Part shown: in pieces, positions 44,210 to 52,867 of the stretch
Layout: each line of letters opens with the position of its first letter
How positions within the stretch are numbered: position 1 is the stretch's first letter
Source: VBOC01 sp964512655
GTDB lineage: Bacteria; Bacteroidota; Ignavibacteria; UBA10030; SZUA-254
Direction of reading: 5' to 3'
NCBI GenBank assembly: GCA_964512655.1
Contig: CAZEJT010000001.1
Span: 124,001-188,000 of the forward strand
Length of the DNA stretch: 64,000 bases
The notes under the pieces: generated by a model
Told to the model about the DNA's origin: nothing
Databases searched by the model: none
Seen by the model: only the letters and a program-made list of their open reading frames with translations
Program-made: the position numbers and the translations under genes

Positions 44210-45152
44210 ACGATACTTTTTCGGGGACCGCCGGCCTGAGCTTCTTCGCCTGCTTGTAGTTCGTGTAGTCGAGCACGATTGCGCTACCGATGTAAATCGA
44301 AGAGTAGGTGCCGGTGACGATTCCGACCGTGAGGGCAAAGGCAAACCCCCGGAGCACCTCGCCGCCGAAGAAAAAGAGAATCAGCGTGATGACGAACACC
44401 GTACCGGAAGTGATAATGGTCCGGCTCAGGGTCTCGTTGAGGCTCTTGTTGATGAGCTCCATCAGCCCCATGGAGCGGAAGATCTTCTGGTTCTCCCTGA
44501 TCCGGTCGAAGATCACGACGGTGTCGTTCATCGAGAGGCCGACGATGGTCAGGAACGCCGCGATCATGTTCTGATCGATTTCGAAGTTCGTATAAGCGGA
44601 GAGTCCGTCGAGCAGGGAGATGGCGGCGAGCGTCACCATGACGTCGTGAAAGAGCGCGACCAGGGCGCCGACGCCGTAAATGAACTTGAAACGGAAAGCG
44701 ATATAGATGCCCATCGCCACGAGGGAAAACACAACCGCCAGCAGGGCGTTTCTCCGCAGCTCCGCGCCGACTTTCGGCCCGATCTTCTGTTCCTGGAGAA
44801 CCTTCGGGTTGTCGTCGGGAAAGGTCTGCTGGAGCGTCGCCTTGATCTTGTCGCCGACAACGGTTCCTTCACCCTGCATCTCCGTGCGCAGGAGGATCGT
44901 ATTCTGCCCTCCATACGCCTTGATCTCCGACCGCTGGAAGCCCGCGTTGTCCATCATCGAGCGGATCTTCCCGATGTCGGCCGGCTGACTGAACTTTATG
45001 ATCATCTCCGTGCCGCCGAGGAAATCGATGCCGAAGTGGAGGCCCTTGACGATCGGGGAAAGGAAGCCGAGGAAGACGATGATACCCGAAATGGTATACC
45101 AGAGCTTCCGCTTGCCCATGAAGTCAATCTGTGTCTTGCCGAAGAATCGCAT
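44184..45152 (-). CDS. secF: Protein translocase subunit SecF
   Basis: 322 residues with the SecF features: GIDFLGGTEMIIKF near residue 42, a periplasmic domain near 55-130, and six membrane spans. The conserved transmembrane run includes LTIVGLSMNDTVVIFDRIREN and LNETLSRTIITSGT. SecDF uses the proton gradient to pull exported proteins through SecYEG, fitting the many exported proteins here. It starts 22 bases after secD and overlaps the STAS gene. Confidence 0.95.
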   Translation of the reverse strand: MRFFGKTQIDFMGKRKLWYTISGIIVFLGFLSPIVKGLHFGIDFLGGTEMIIKFSQPADIGKIRSMMDNAGFQRSEIKAYGGQNTILLRTEMQGEGTVVGDKIKATLQQTFPDDNPKVLQEQKIGPKVGAELRRNALLAVVFSLVAMGIYIAFRFKFIYGVGALVALFHDVMVTLAAISLLDGLSAYTNFEIDQNMIAAFLTIVGLSMNDTVVIFDRIRENQKIFRSMGLMELINKSLNETLSRTIITSGTVFVITLILFFFGGEVLRGFAFALTVGIVTGTYSSIYIGSAIVLDYTNYKQAKKLRPAVPEKVSYETINQGS

Positions 45153-45174
45153 CTACATGCTCCTTGAGGAATTT

Positions 45175-47079
45175 TCAGCCGAAGCTGACGTGGGTTCCGC
45201 GATCGATCAGCAGATCGATGACGACCCGGCTCACGACGACGGCGCTGAACACGCTCGCGACGAGACCGATCATCAGCGTCAGGGCGAAACCCTGAATCGG
45301 CCCGCTTCCGAACTCGTACAGGATAATCCCGGTGATGAAGGCGGTCAGGTGCGCGTCGATGATCGCGCCCTTGAACGCCCGGTCGTACCCGGCGTCGATT
45401 GCCGCCATGAGGGATTTCCCGGTGACGGACTCTTCCCTGATCCTCTCGAAGATCAGCACATTCGCATCGACCGCGATTGCCATGGTGAGGATGATGCCCG
45501 CGATGCCCGGGAGCGTGAGCGTCCCCTGGAACGCCGCGATGACCCCCAGCATGAAGATCGTGTTGAAGAGGAGGGCGATGTCGGCCATCGTGCCCCCAGT
45601 GCTGTAGTACATGATCATGAAGACCACGATCAGGGCCAGGGAGAGGAGGGAAGACCACAGGCCCTCTCGGATTGAATCCTCCCCGAGCGACGGTCCGACG
45701 GTCGCCTGCTGGATAATCTCGACCGGAGCGGGGAGCGCGCCTGCTTTGAGCACAATTTCAAGGAGCTTCGCCTCTTCGCCGCTGGACATGCCGGTGATCT
45801 GCGAGTTGCCACCGGTGATCTTCGAGATCACCTTCGGCGCCGAGAAGCACGCGTTGTCCATGATGATTGCGATCCGCTTGTTCACGTTCGCGCCGGTGAT
45901 CCGCGCCCAGTCGTGCGCCCCCTCGCTGTTCATCTCCATGTTGACGATCCACGTGTTATACTGCGGATCGATCGTGGCGCGCGCATTGACGATCACGCCG
46001 CCGGTCAATTCGGCCTGCTTTTTCACCGCAAAGAGCGAGAAATACTTCTTTCCCTCCGATATGAACTCGGACTTCGCGGACCACACAAATCCCATGTCCG
46101 ACGGAAGAATCTTTTGGATGTCCGGACGGGCGAGGATGCGGTTCACCTTCGGCCTGTCGTCTTCCGACGAGTAGAGCTGGCCGTTCCAGCCCTGGTTCTC
46201 CTGCTGGGGGAGGGTGTTCGCGAGAGCGAAGAACGGATGATCCTGGCGCGCCTTGTCGAGGGCCTTCGACTGCTCGGTCGGAAGCGGGAGCGTCGAGTCG
46301 GCCGATTTCGAGGTGTCCGCCGCGGAAGTGTCTTTCAGGGCGGCGACGCTCTTGGACGTATCGGCGCTGGTCGTATCGTTCAAGGGCTTCCCTCCGAGGG
46401 CACGGTCGATCGATTCGTAGACCTTGATGCCGATTTCAGGGTCGGTCAGGAGCTTGAACTCGAGCAGGGCTGTCCCCTGCAGCAGTTGGCGGACCTCGGC
46501 TTCCTTGCTCACACCGGGAAGCTCGACGATGATTCGCTGACCCCCCTGTTTCTGGATAGAGGGCTCGGAAACGCCGTACTGGTCGACCCTGTTGCGCACA
46601 ATTTCCATTCCGCGGTCGACGGCGCTGGAGGCCTCATCGCGGAGCTTCTTCACGACGTCGTCGTCGGAGTCGCGAAAACTCCCGTAGTACCTGCTGAGCC
46701 GCACCTGTTTTGCCTTGAACTTCCCGGAGACGAGGTCGATCAGATCCAGCGTCGACGTCTTCGACTCCTCGCGAATTTCGCCGAACAGGGCATTAAAGGT
46801 GCTGTCTTTATTGTGTGCCAGGTCTTCGAGGAGCTTGAGGACGTTTACCTCGAGGACGACGCGCATCCCGCCCTGGAGGTCAAGCCCCAGCTTGATGCGC
46901 TTCTGCCGCGCGTCGCGAATCTCGGCTTCATGGCTTTCGAGGTAGGAGACGCTGTCGGCGCCCGTCAGCGACCGGAGCTCCTTGGTGATCTTATAGTCTT
47001 TGTAGGTCGGGTAGAGGAAATACAGCGAGAGAACGACGGTAAGGGCGATAAATATCAATCGACCGCGGTTTTTCTTCAC
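45175..47079 (-). CDS. secD: Protein translocase subunit SecD
   Basis: 634 residues. LGLDLQGGMRVVLEV near residue 63 and the periplasmic segment IVELPGVSKEAEVRQLLQ are typical; the membrane part has AVDANVLIFERIREE and the six-span SecD fold. A low-complexity Ser/Asp/Thr insert near residues 240-270 (repeated ADTSKS) is unusual. The first helix (RLIFIALTVVLSLYFLY) anchors the protein. A TTGACT-N17-TATATT promoter-like pair lies 70-98 bases upstream, so the secD-secF-STAS-purA-kinase run probably starts here. Confidence 0.95.
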   Translation of the reverse strand: MKKNRGRLIFIALTVVLSLYFLYPTYKDYKITKELRSLTGADSVSYLESHEAEIRDARQKRIKLGLDLQGGMRVVLEVNVLKLLEDLAHNKDSTFNALFGEIREESKTSTLDLIDLVSGKFKAKQVRLSRYYGSFRDSDDDVVKKLRDEASSAVDRGMEIVRNRVDQYGVSEPSIQKQGGQRIIVELPGVSKEAEVRQLLQGTALLEFKLLTDPEIGIKVYESIDRALGGKPLNDTTSADTSKSVAALKDTSAADTSKSADSTLPLPTEQSKALDKARQDHPFFALANTLPQQENQGWNGQLYSSEDDRPKVNRILARPDIQKILPSDMGFVWSAKSEFISEGKKYFSLFAVKKQAELTGGVIVNARATIDPQYNTWIVNMEMNSEGAHDWARITGANVNKRIAIIMDNACFSAPKVISKITGGNSQITGMSSGEEAKLLEIVLKAGALPAPVEIIQQATVGPSLGEDSIREGLWSSLLSLALIVVFMIMYYSTGGTMADIALLFNTIFMLGVIAAFQGTLTLPGIAGIILTMAIAVDANVLIFERIREESVTGKSLMAAIDAGYDRAFKGAIIDAHLTAFITGIILYEFGSGPIQGFALTLMIGLVASVFSAVVVSRVVIDLLIDRGTHVSFG

Positions 47080-47148
47080 GTGGGCCTTCTGAACTCCTTC
47101 GACCGAATTCGTTATTGTTGCAGGGAATTAGCTGCGCTACGGACGGAA

Positions 47149-47177
47149 AATATAGCGTTATTTCCGTTGAAAGTCAA
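47149..47177 (-). promoter_or_regulatory. Putative secD operon promoter
   Basis: TTGACT (47177-47172), 17 bases, TATATT (47154-47149) on the minus strand. This is close to the sigma-70 consensus and the best promoter match in the window. It is back to back with the promoter-like pair for the GHL10-like gene. Confidence 0.55.
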
Positions 47178-47220
47178 TCAAAGTTTGCGGAATGAAGCAC
47201 TTACGAGGTTTCGCTTCCTC

Positions 47221-47249
47221 TTGATTCTCGATACGATCTCTTCTATATT
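47221..47249 (+). promoter_or_regulatory. Putative promoter for the GHL10-like gene
   Basis: TTGATT (47221-47226), 17 bases, TATATT (47244-47249). Both boxes and spacing are identical to the pair before the yggS gene. It lies 48 bases before the TTG start. Confidence 0.45.
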
Positions 47250-47296
47250 AGTCCGGCAATTCTGACCCTCTCATAATCTCTTGCAGTTCTGCCTCG

Positions 47297-49063
47297 TTGA
47301 ATAACTTTATCCCCGGCGCCGCGGCCTGCGCGCGGACGGCGCTGGCGATCCTCGCTCTTGCGGCCGTACCGGGTCGGGTAGGGAGCGCGATCCCGCGCGC
47401 TCCGGTTCGCGAAGTAAGGGCCGTCTGGATAACCACGGTGAACGGGCTCGATTGGCCGGGCTCCTTTGACCCGGCCCAGCAGCGTGCATCGCTGGTTGAG
47501 ATCCTCGACAAGCTCGCCTTCGCCCGCTTCAATACGGTCTTCTTCCAGGTGCGCTGCAGGGGAGACGCGTTCTACCGCTCCCGTTATGAGCCCTGGTCGC
47601 AGGAGCTTACGGGCACGCTGGGGGGCGACCCCGGATGGGATCCGCTCGCGTTCGCGATCCGGGAAGGGCACGCCCGGGGCCTGGAGGTCCACGCATGGTT
47701 CAACACTTTTTTTGCGAAGAGCGGCAAAGGGCCTCCGGACCGGTCGACCCCTCTTCATGTCGTTCTGAAGCATCCCGAATGGCTGCACCTTGCGGAGGGC
47801 GAATGGTGGTTCGATCCCGGCATCCCTGCGGCGCGCCGTTACGTTGCGACGGTTGCTATGGACATCGTCCGCAGATACGACATCGACGGCATCCATTTCG
47901 ATTTCCTCCGGTACCCCGACAAGCCTTTCCCGGACGACAAGACCTATCGCCGGTACGGAGGCTCGGTGCCGAAGGAGGACTGGAGGCGGGACAACGTGAA
48001 TGCATTTGTCCGGGCCTTCCATGATTCCGCCTCGGCGTTCAAACCCATGCTTAAGATCGGCTCGGCGCCGATCGGCATCTACGCGAATACCGCCTCCTTC
48101 AAAGGGCTTCAGTCATTCTCCGACCTCTATCAGGATTCGCGCGAATGGTTGAAGGAGGGGATGCAGGATTACATTGTTCCGCAGACATACTGGCCCCTGG
48201 GCCGGCGGCCGGGGAGTCCGGACTTCGCGGAGACGGCGCGGGATTGGGCTCAGCATACATACGGCCGGGAGGTTTATCTTGGGGTAGGGGCGTACAAGAA
48301 GGAAGTATCCGATCAGCTTCCGCAGCTGATCGACGCATCGCGGTCGCTCGGCTTTCACGGAAACTCCTTCTTCCGGTATCGGAGCATCGAGAACGCGCTC
48401 GGCGCGGGCGGGAGGTATAAGACGCCGGCGATTATTCCGGCCATGAAGTGGAAAGATTCGATTCCGCCCAATCCCCCGGCCGGGCTCGCGGTATCGGGTT
48501 CCAACCGCGGGGGATTCGAGGTTCAATGGAACCCGCCTCAGGAGGCCTCCGACGGGGACTCCGCTCTCTTCTATTGCGTCTACAGGTCGGCGTCGAGTCC
48601 CGTCGATCTCTCCAATTCGGACAATCTCGTAGCGATCGTACGCAACGGGGCGACCCGGGTCATCGATACTGTCTCGCATCCCACAGCGGCAAGGTACTAT
48701 TACGCCGTCTCGGCCTTCGACAAGGGGAACAATGAAAGTTCGCCGGCGGAAGGGAGCGCGCTTGTGCCGGAAGTGGCGGCCGCGCTTGCGGAGCTGGCGC
48801 CGACCTTCCGCCTCGGGCGGCATTACCCCGAAGAGGTTTCCTCGGTGGTCTTCGTGCCCTACGAGCTGGGAGAGCGGGCCTCGGTTTCTCTGACGATTCT
48901 CGACGACAACAACCAGCCCGTCATGGACCTCGTGCGCGGTGTTGAGCTGCCGGGGAGATACGTTGCCGCGGCCGACCTTTCGAAGGTGAAGAAGGGAGTG
49001 TACTCGTACCGTCTGGCTGCGGCCGGATTCACGCGCCAGCGATCGTTCCGTCTTCGCGACTAG
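47297..49063 (+). CDS. Secreted GHL10 (DUF187)-like glycosidase with FnIII domain
   Basis: 588 residues; the only usable start is TTG 47297, followed by a signal-like segment (TALAILALAAVPGRVGSA). The catalytic-like domain begins EVRAVWITTVNGLDWPG and includes FQVRCRGDAFYRSRYEPW, VHAWFNTFF, YDIDGIHFDFLRYP and QDYIVPQTYW, all typical of the YngK/GHL10 group. These are TIM-barrel enzymes; characterised relatives act on peptidoglycan-type or other glycans. A fibronectin-III-like region (about 390-485) follows. The last 80 residues resemble a FlgD-like sorting domain but lack the NPFNP motif. Confidence 0.82.
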   Translation: MNNFIPGAAACARTALAILALAAVPGRVGSAIPRAPVREVRAVWITTVNGLDWPGSFDPAQQRASLVEILDKLAFARFNTVFFQVRCRGDAFYRSRYEPWSQELTGTLGGDPGWDPLAFAIREGHARGLEVHAWFNTFFAKSGKGPPDRSTPLHVVLKHPEWLHLAEGEWWFDPGIPAARRYVATVAMDIVRRYDIDGIHFDFLRYPDKPFPDDKTYRRYGGSVPKEDWRRDNVNAFVRAFHDSASAFKPMLKIGSAPIGIYANTASFKGLQSFSDLYQDSREWLKEGMQDYIVPQTYWPLGRRPGSPDFAETARDWAQHTYGREVYLGVGAYKKEVSDQLPQLIDASRSLGFHGNSFFRYRSIENALGAGGRYKTPAIIPAMKWKDSIPPNPPAGLAVSGSNRGGFEVQWNPPQEASDGDSALFYCVYRSASSPVDLSNSDNLVAIVRNGATRVIDTVSHPTAARYYYAVSAFDKGNNESSPAEGSALVPEVAAALAELAPTFRLGRHYPEEVSSVVFVPYELGERASVSLTILDDNNQPVMDLVRGVELPGRYVAAADLSKVKKGVYSYRLAAAGFTRQRSFRLRD

Positions 49064-49078
49064 GCGGCGGTCAGCCCT

Positions 49079-49600
49079 CTATCGGAAGTCCCCGGTGTAC
49101 ATCCAGTTCGCCGTTCTTCCGGTGTCGTTTACTGTACACTGAGCCGTACCTGTCCCCCGCCTCCAGAATCCCTTGATGACGACGCTGTCCCGAAACACCG
49201 CGCACACGATGGAATCATTATCGTTGAGGGCCATTCTCCACGGGATCTTATACCCGGTGAAATTGCCGCCCCCTCCACCCATTGTTGTTGGCCGGATTTT
49301 GTACTGGTACGAGTTCGAGGCGATGTTCACGATCGCCATTGTCATCGCGTCTTTGCTCGCCTGATAGTAGCCGGCGCGCAGCGCGTCGGGCTGGGGGGAA
49401 AGGTTGAGCCGTTCAAGCGTAGCGATCCTCGCCTCCAGATCGAGCTGGCGCTGCTGCGACCTTTTGAGGGCCTGTTCCAGATCCTGTAATCGTTGAGCGG
49501 TCGATCGTTTCTTCTGCGCCTCGCCTGATGAAGCCCCAATAAGCAGGACAAGCGAAACGCAGATGCTCGCGCGCGCGAGCCAAAGGGCGTTGATTCTCAT
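49079..49600 (-). CDS. Exported coiled-coil protein, unknown
   Basis: 173 residues from ATG 49600, with a strong GAGGAGG ribosome site nine bases upstream. A signal peptide (ASICVSLVLLIGASSGEAQ) precedes a coiled coil of about 35 residues (TAQRLQDLEQALKRSQQRQL...LEARIATLERL). A compact C-terminal domain follows with a run of five glycines (TTMGGGGGNFTGYKI) and WRMALNDNDSIVCAV. I do not recognise the family. The C-terminal part resembles pilin-like or short beta domains only loosely. Confidence 0.7.
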   Translation of the reverse strand: MRINALWLARASICVSLVLLIGASSGEAQKKRSTAQRLQDLEQALKRSQQRQLDLEARIATLERLNLSPQPDALRAGYYQASKDAMTMAIVNIASNSYQYKIRPTTMGGGGGNFTGYKIPWRMALNDNDSIVCAVFRDSVVIKGFWRRGTGTAQCTVNDTGRTANWMYTGDFR

Positions 49601-49626
49601 CGATGATTCCTCCTCATGAATTGACG

Positions 49627-50661
49627 TCAGTGTTTCACAAGTTTTAAGAGTCCGACTCCGGGGAGCGAAAGGCGGTGCGACCCGGCGGGACTCAGCCCGG
49701 CCGCCGAGCACCATTCGAGGACCGTCTCTTTCCTATACACATTTCCTCCTGCTTCATTGAGCAGGTTGATTCCCACCATAAGAGGAAGCAACCTCTCCTC
49801 CCCGTGGCTCCGCTCGCTCTCGAACTGATCGAGGATGAAGAGGGCGCCGTTGTTCTTCAGCGCCGTTCGGGCGGCGGCGAGGATTGTGAGATTGTCATCC
49901 GGCCGAAAGCCGTGGACGATGTTGAACATGAGAATCGCGTCGTGACGCTCAACACCGAAATGACTCAGTGTCATATCGCACTCGAGGAGCGTGATCCGAT
50001 CGGAGAGGCCATGCCCGGCGACGATCTCCCTTGTCCGTTCGAGCACGGGCGGAAGATCCGCAATCGTCGCCGACAGGCCCGGATATCGCGTGCAGAGCTC
50101 TATTGAATAGAGGCCGTGCGAACCGCCGAGATCGAGGAGGCTGCGCGCCCCCGGGGGAAGCGAGAGGAGGGGCATGGCCGCCGGCATGAGAAGCCCGGCC
50201 AGATCCATCATCCCGTCGGTATAGATCCGCCACTCTTCGGGGGAGAAAGCGGAGGGATACGCCTTTGCTGCGGTCCCTTTTCTCAGCGACTCTTCGAGAT
50301 TCATCCAGCGCCCCTGCAGGAGCTCGATATACCCGAGAAAGTTTCCGAGATAAGAGGGGGAGCGTCTGACGAGCCACTTCGAGGCCTGAGGGGACAATGA
50401 GTAGCATCCACCACGCTTCTTCAGGTATCCCCCGGCATGAAGCGACGAAAGGAGGAGTCCGGCGCTTTGGCCGGGGAGGCCCAGTGCGCCGGCAACCTCA
50501 CCGGCCGTCATCGCCCTTGCGTCCAAGGCCTCGAATACTCCCATCCGAACCGCAGTGACAAGCACCCTGCCGAACAACACTGCAGGGAAGGCGTCATGAA
50601 CGGCTTTCGGAAGGAGATTGAGGCTTGCGGCGAAACGTTCAGAGAGTTTGAATCGAGCCAT
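49627..50661 (-). CDS. SAM-dependent O-methyltransferase (family 2)
   Basis: 344 residues from ATG 50661. An N-terminal winged-helix dimerisation domain (GVFEALDARAMTAGEVAGAL, then LLLSSLHAGGYLKKRGG) precedes a Rossmann methyltransferase: motif I SLLDLGGSHGLYSIEL, then ATIADLPPVLERTREIV, then DRITLLECDM and FNIVHGFRPDDN. This is the layout of plant-type and bacterial methyltransferases acting on hydroxyl groups of aromatic or polyketide compounds (hydroxyneurosporene/acetylserotonin type). The catalytic His is probably in NIVHGF. No pathway partner is visible, so the substrate is unknown. Confidence 0.82.
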   Translation of the reverse strand: MARFKLSERFAASLNLLPKAVHDAFPAVLFGRVLVTAVRMGVFEALDARAMTAGEVAGALGLPGQSAGLLLSSLHAGGYLKKRGGCYSLSPQASKWLVRRSPSYLGNFLGYIELLQGRWMNLEESLRKGTAAKAYPSAFSPEEWRIYTDGMMDLAGLLMPAAMPLLSLPPGARSLLDLGGSHGLYSIELCTRYPGLSATIADLPPVLERTREIVAGHGLSDRITLLECDMTLSHFGVERHDAILMFNIVHGFRPDDNLTILAAARTALKNNGALFILDQFESERSHGEERLLPLMVGINLLNEAGGNVYRKETVLEWCSAAGLSPAGSHRLSLPGVGLLKLVKH

Positions 50662-50684
50662 GGGCAGAAGTCGCACTCGCCACG

Positions 50685-50999
50685 CGCCGGCTAAAGCCGG
50701 CGCCTACCGAATCGTCGGGGTGCAGTGGTTTTGCATATGGGCATTGCAGAATATTCCAATCCTTCCGCCCTGGTGTCACGGTATGGACCGTGACACCAGT
50801 TTGAAGTCGAACTCGCGACGCGCCGGCTAAAGCCGGCTCCTACCCTCTGGTGTCACGGCATGTGCCGTGACACCAGTTTACCCTTTGTTGTATGCCCCAA
50901 GCCAGGGCGCGGAGCGCCCGAAGAGGCGTTCCGCCGCAGAGCGGCGGAACGAACGAGGATTTCACGGAGACGCGGACGCCGGCTAAACCCGGCGCCTAC
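50685..50999. repeat. Intergenic repeat cluster 4 (three B, two A)
   Basis: Most of the 360-base gap between the methyltransferase start and the next gene is repeats. Family B occurs at 50685-50707, 50821-50843 and, with a mismatch in the right arm, at 50977-50999. Family A occurs at 50771-50798 and 50848-50875. The latter has arms TGGTGTCACGGC and GCCGTGACACCA, a compensatory T-A to C-G change at the stem top. Other hairpins are listed separately. No open reading frame of substance is seen. Confidence 0.88.
50905..50951. repeat. Two GC-rich hairpins (third palindrome type)
   Basis: GGGCGC-GGA-GCGCCC (50905-50919) is followed by an 11-base perfect stem CGTTCCGCCGC/GCGGCGGAACG around AGA (50927-50951). 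They match neither family A nor B. No T-tract follows, so a terminator role is not obvious. They lie in the same gap as repeat cluster 4. Confidence 0.7.
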
Positions 51000-51021
51000 A
51001 ACTGGCGCGTACGACCGGCCG

Positions 51022-51540
51022 TTACCGGCCCAACCTCTGCCAGCTGTACTTCGAGCCGTCCCAGTAGACGAAGCCGCTCTTCCCGCCCCGCTTTCCGAGC
51101 GTGAGACCGTCACCGTGCATCTCGGGTGGGGGTGTGCCGGCGCGCAGGCCGGCGGTACTCCCCTCTTTGCGCAGGCTCCACAGATCGGCCCACTTGAAGT
51201 CGTCCCCGGCGCTGCCGACAGCCTTGCCGGCCCCCAGAATCGTCACCGGAACGTAGAGGGCTTGAGCCTTCTTCGCGAGGAAGACCGCCACTCCGATCTT
51301 TCCGGACGACCTTTCCTGCACCTGGATGGCCGCGTCGCGCTTGCCGTCGCCGTTGAAATCTCCCCGCACACAGTGCGGGTAGAGGCGATAGAGGATTGTG
51401 TATCGCTCGTCCAGATGGCGCGAGGTGAATCCGTCGCGGACCCACTTCGGAATATCCTTCAGGGGATTCTCAATGAGCCGGCCTCCCTGCGGATATGCGG
51501 TTGAGATCCCGAGGAGCAGGCAGATGACGATCTTTTTCAT
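51022..51540 (-). CDS. Exported protein with Asp-rich calcium-type loop, unknown
   Basis: 172 residues with a signal peptide (KIVICLLLGISTAYPQ). The middle has GDFNGDGKRDAAIQVQ, a DxNxDGxxD loop like those in FG-GAP/dockerin-type repeats, so calcium binding is likely. The C-terminus is beta-rich (LWSLRKEG...SGFVYWDGSKYSWQRLG). Family not recognised. It starts 13 bases after dctM ends and has no promoter of its own, so it is probably the last gene of the TRAP operon; whether it helps uptake is unknown. Confidence 0.72.
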   Translation of the reverse strand: MKKIVICLLLGISTAYPQGGRLIENPLKDIPKWVRDGFTSRHLDERYTILYRLYPHCVRGDFNGDGKRDAAIQVQERSSGKIGVAVFLAKKAQALYVPVTILGAGKAVGSAGDDFKWADLWSLRKEGSTAGLRAGTPPPEMHGDGLTLGKRGGKSGFVYWDGSKYSWQRLGR

Positions 51541-51553
51541 GGGTGGTCTCCCT

Positions 51554-52867
51554 TCATTTTATCCCCAGCGCGTCTACGATCCACAGACTCAGGCCGGGTA
51601 CATAGGTGATGATTGCGAGAGCGGCCAGAAGAATTCCGATGGCGGGAAGCACCGACCGGACGACTTCCGAGACCGGCTTCTGGAAGCGAAAGCTCGAGAT
51701 GAAAAGATTCAGGCCCACCGGAGGAGTCAGATATCCGATCTCGAGGTTCGTCAGAAATATGATGCCGAGATGGACGGGGTTCACCTCGTAAGCAGTTGCG
51801 ATGGGGATGATGAGCGGCACGACGACGATGATCGCGGAAAAGATGTCCATCATCATCCCGACGATGAGGAGGAAGATGTTCAGCAAAATAAGGAACACCG
51901 CTTTGCTCGAGATAAACTGCTGGATCGTGGCGAAGAGCTTCATAGGCACTTCCTGGTCCACGAGATAATTCGTGAGTCCCATCGCGCATCCGAGGATGAC
52001 AAGGATCGCTCCAACGAGCACCATGCTCTCGCGCATGATCCGGGGAACGTCCGAGAAGAGCTTCAGGTCTCTGTAGATGAAGACCTCGACCACGAGCACG
52101 TAAAACGCCGTCACCGCCGCTGCCTCCGTTGCTGTGAATAACCCTCCGTAGATTCCCCCGATAATCAGAAACGGCAGAGGGATCTCCCAGATTGCATCTT
52201 TCAGCGCCGCTCGGACGGCACCCCATGAAAACGGCGTCTTGGGGACGCTGTATCTGACGCCCTGCCTGACGCTGTAGAGCGAGAGGAGCAGGACCAGAAG
52301 GATTCCCGGGATTATTCCGGCCGCGAAGAGCTTGTCGATTCCCACTTCGGCGACGGCCCCGCTTGAGGCCCTCGAATTCGAGGCGACCATAGAATAAAGG
52401 ATCAGCGGCAGGCTCGGGGGAAAGAGAAGCCCCAGGCTCCCCGACGTGGTGAGAAGCCCGAGCGAAAACCGCTCCGGGTATTTCTGCTGGACCAGAATGG
52501 GGTAGAGGAGACCTCCGAGGGCGATGATCGTGACTCCCGAGGCGCCGGTGAAGGCGGTGAAGACGGCGCACGATACCAGCACGACGATCGCAAGCCCTCC
52601 CCTCATCCATCCAAAGAGCGCGCGGGAGAGGGCCACGAGCCGTTTCGGGGTTCCCCCTTCTGCGAGAAGGTATCCGGCGAAGGTGAAGAGCGGAATCGCA
52701 ATGAGCGAGGGAGCGCTTGCGAGCCGGTAGAGCTCGACGATGATTGCGGAAGAATCTATCCCTTCAGAGGAAAAGGCCAGGAGGGCGATGCATCCGATGA
52801 TCGAAAAGAGCGGGGCTCCGAGGAACGCCAGGAGGGCCAGCGCCGCGCCGTAGAGAAGCGTCTGCAT
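51554..52867 (-). CDS. dctM: TRAP transporter large permease (DctM)
   Basis: 437 residues, about 12 membrane spans. DctM features include PLFTFAGYLLAEGG near residue 59, SCAVFTAFTGASGVTIIALGGLLYP, SLGLLFPPSLPLILY, FTATEAAAVTAFY and the end region LEIGYLTPPVGLNLF. It is the ion-coupled translocation subunit (usually Na+-driven) of a TRAP system. Its ATG overlaps the dctQ stop by one base (TAATG), giving translational coupling. Substrate is set by the DctP protein and is unknown. Confidence 0.94.
   Translation of the reverse strand: MQTLLYGAALALLAFLGAPLFSIIGCIALLAFSSEGIDSSAIIVELYRLASAPSLIAIPLFTFAGYLLAEGGTPKRLVALSRALFGWMRGGLAIVVLVSCAVFTAFTGASGVTIIALGGLLYPILVQQKYPERFSLGLLTTSGSLGLLFPPSLPLILYSMVASNSRASSGAVAEVGIDKLFAAGIIPGILLVLLLSLYSVRQGVRYSVPKTPFSWGAVRAALKDAIWEIPLPFLIIGGIYGGLFTATEAAAVTAFYVLVVEVFIYRDLKLFSDVPRIMRESMVLVGAILVILGCAMGLTNYLVDQEVPMKLFATIQQFISSKAVFLILLNIFLLIVGMMMDIFSAIIVVVPLIIPIATAYEVNPVHLGIIFLTNLEIGYLTPPVGLNLFISSFRFQKPVSEVVRSVLPAIGILLAALAIITYVPGLSLWIVDALGIK

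Noticed and set aside
43485..45167. Plus-strand frame of 560 codons
   Set aside because: Opposite purA, the STAS gene and secF, and crosses their boundaries, which a real gene would not do by chance.
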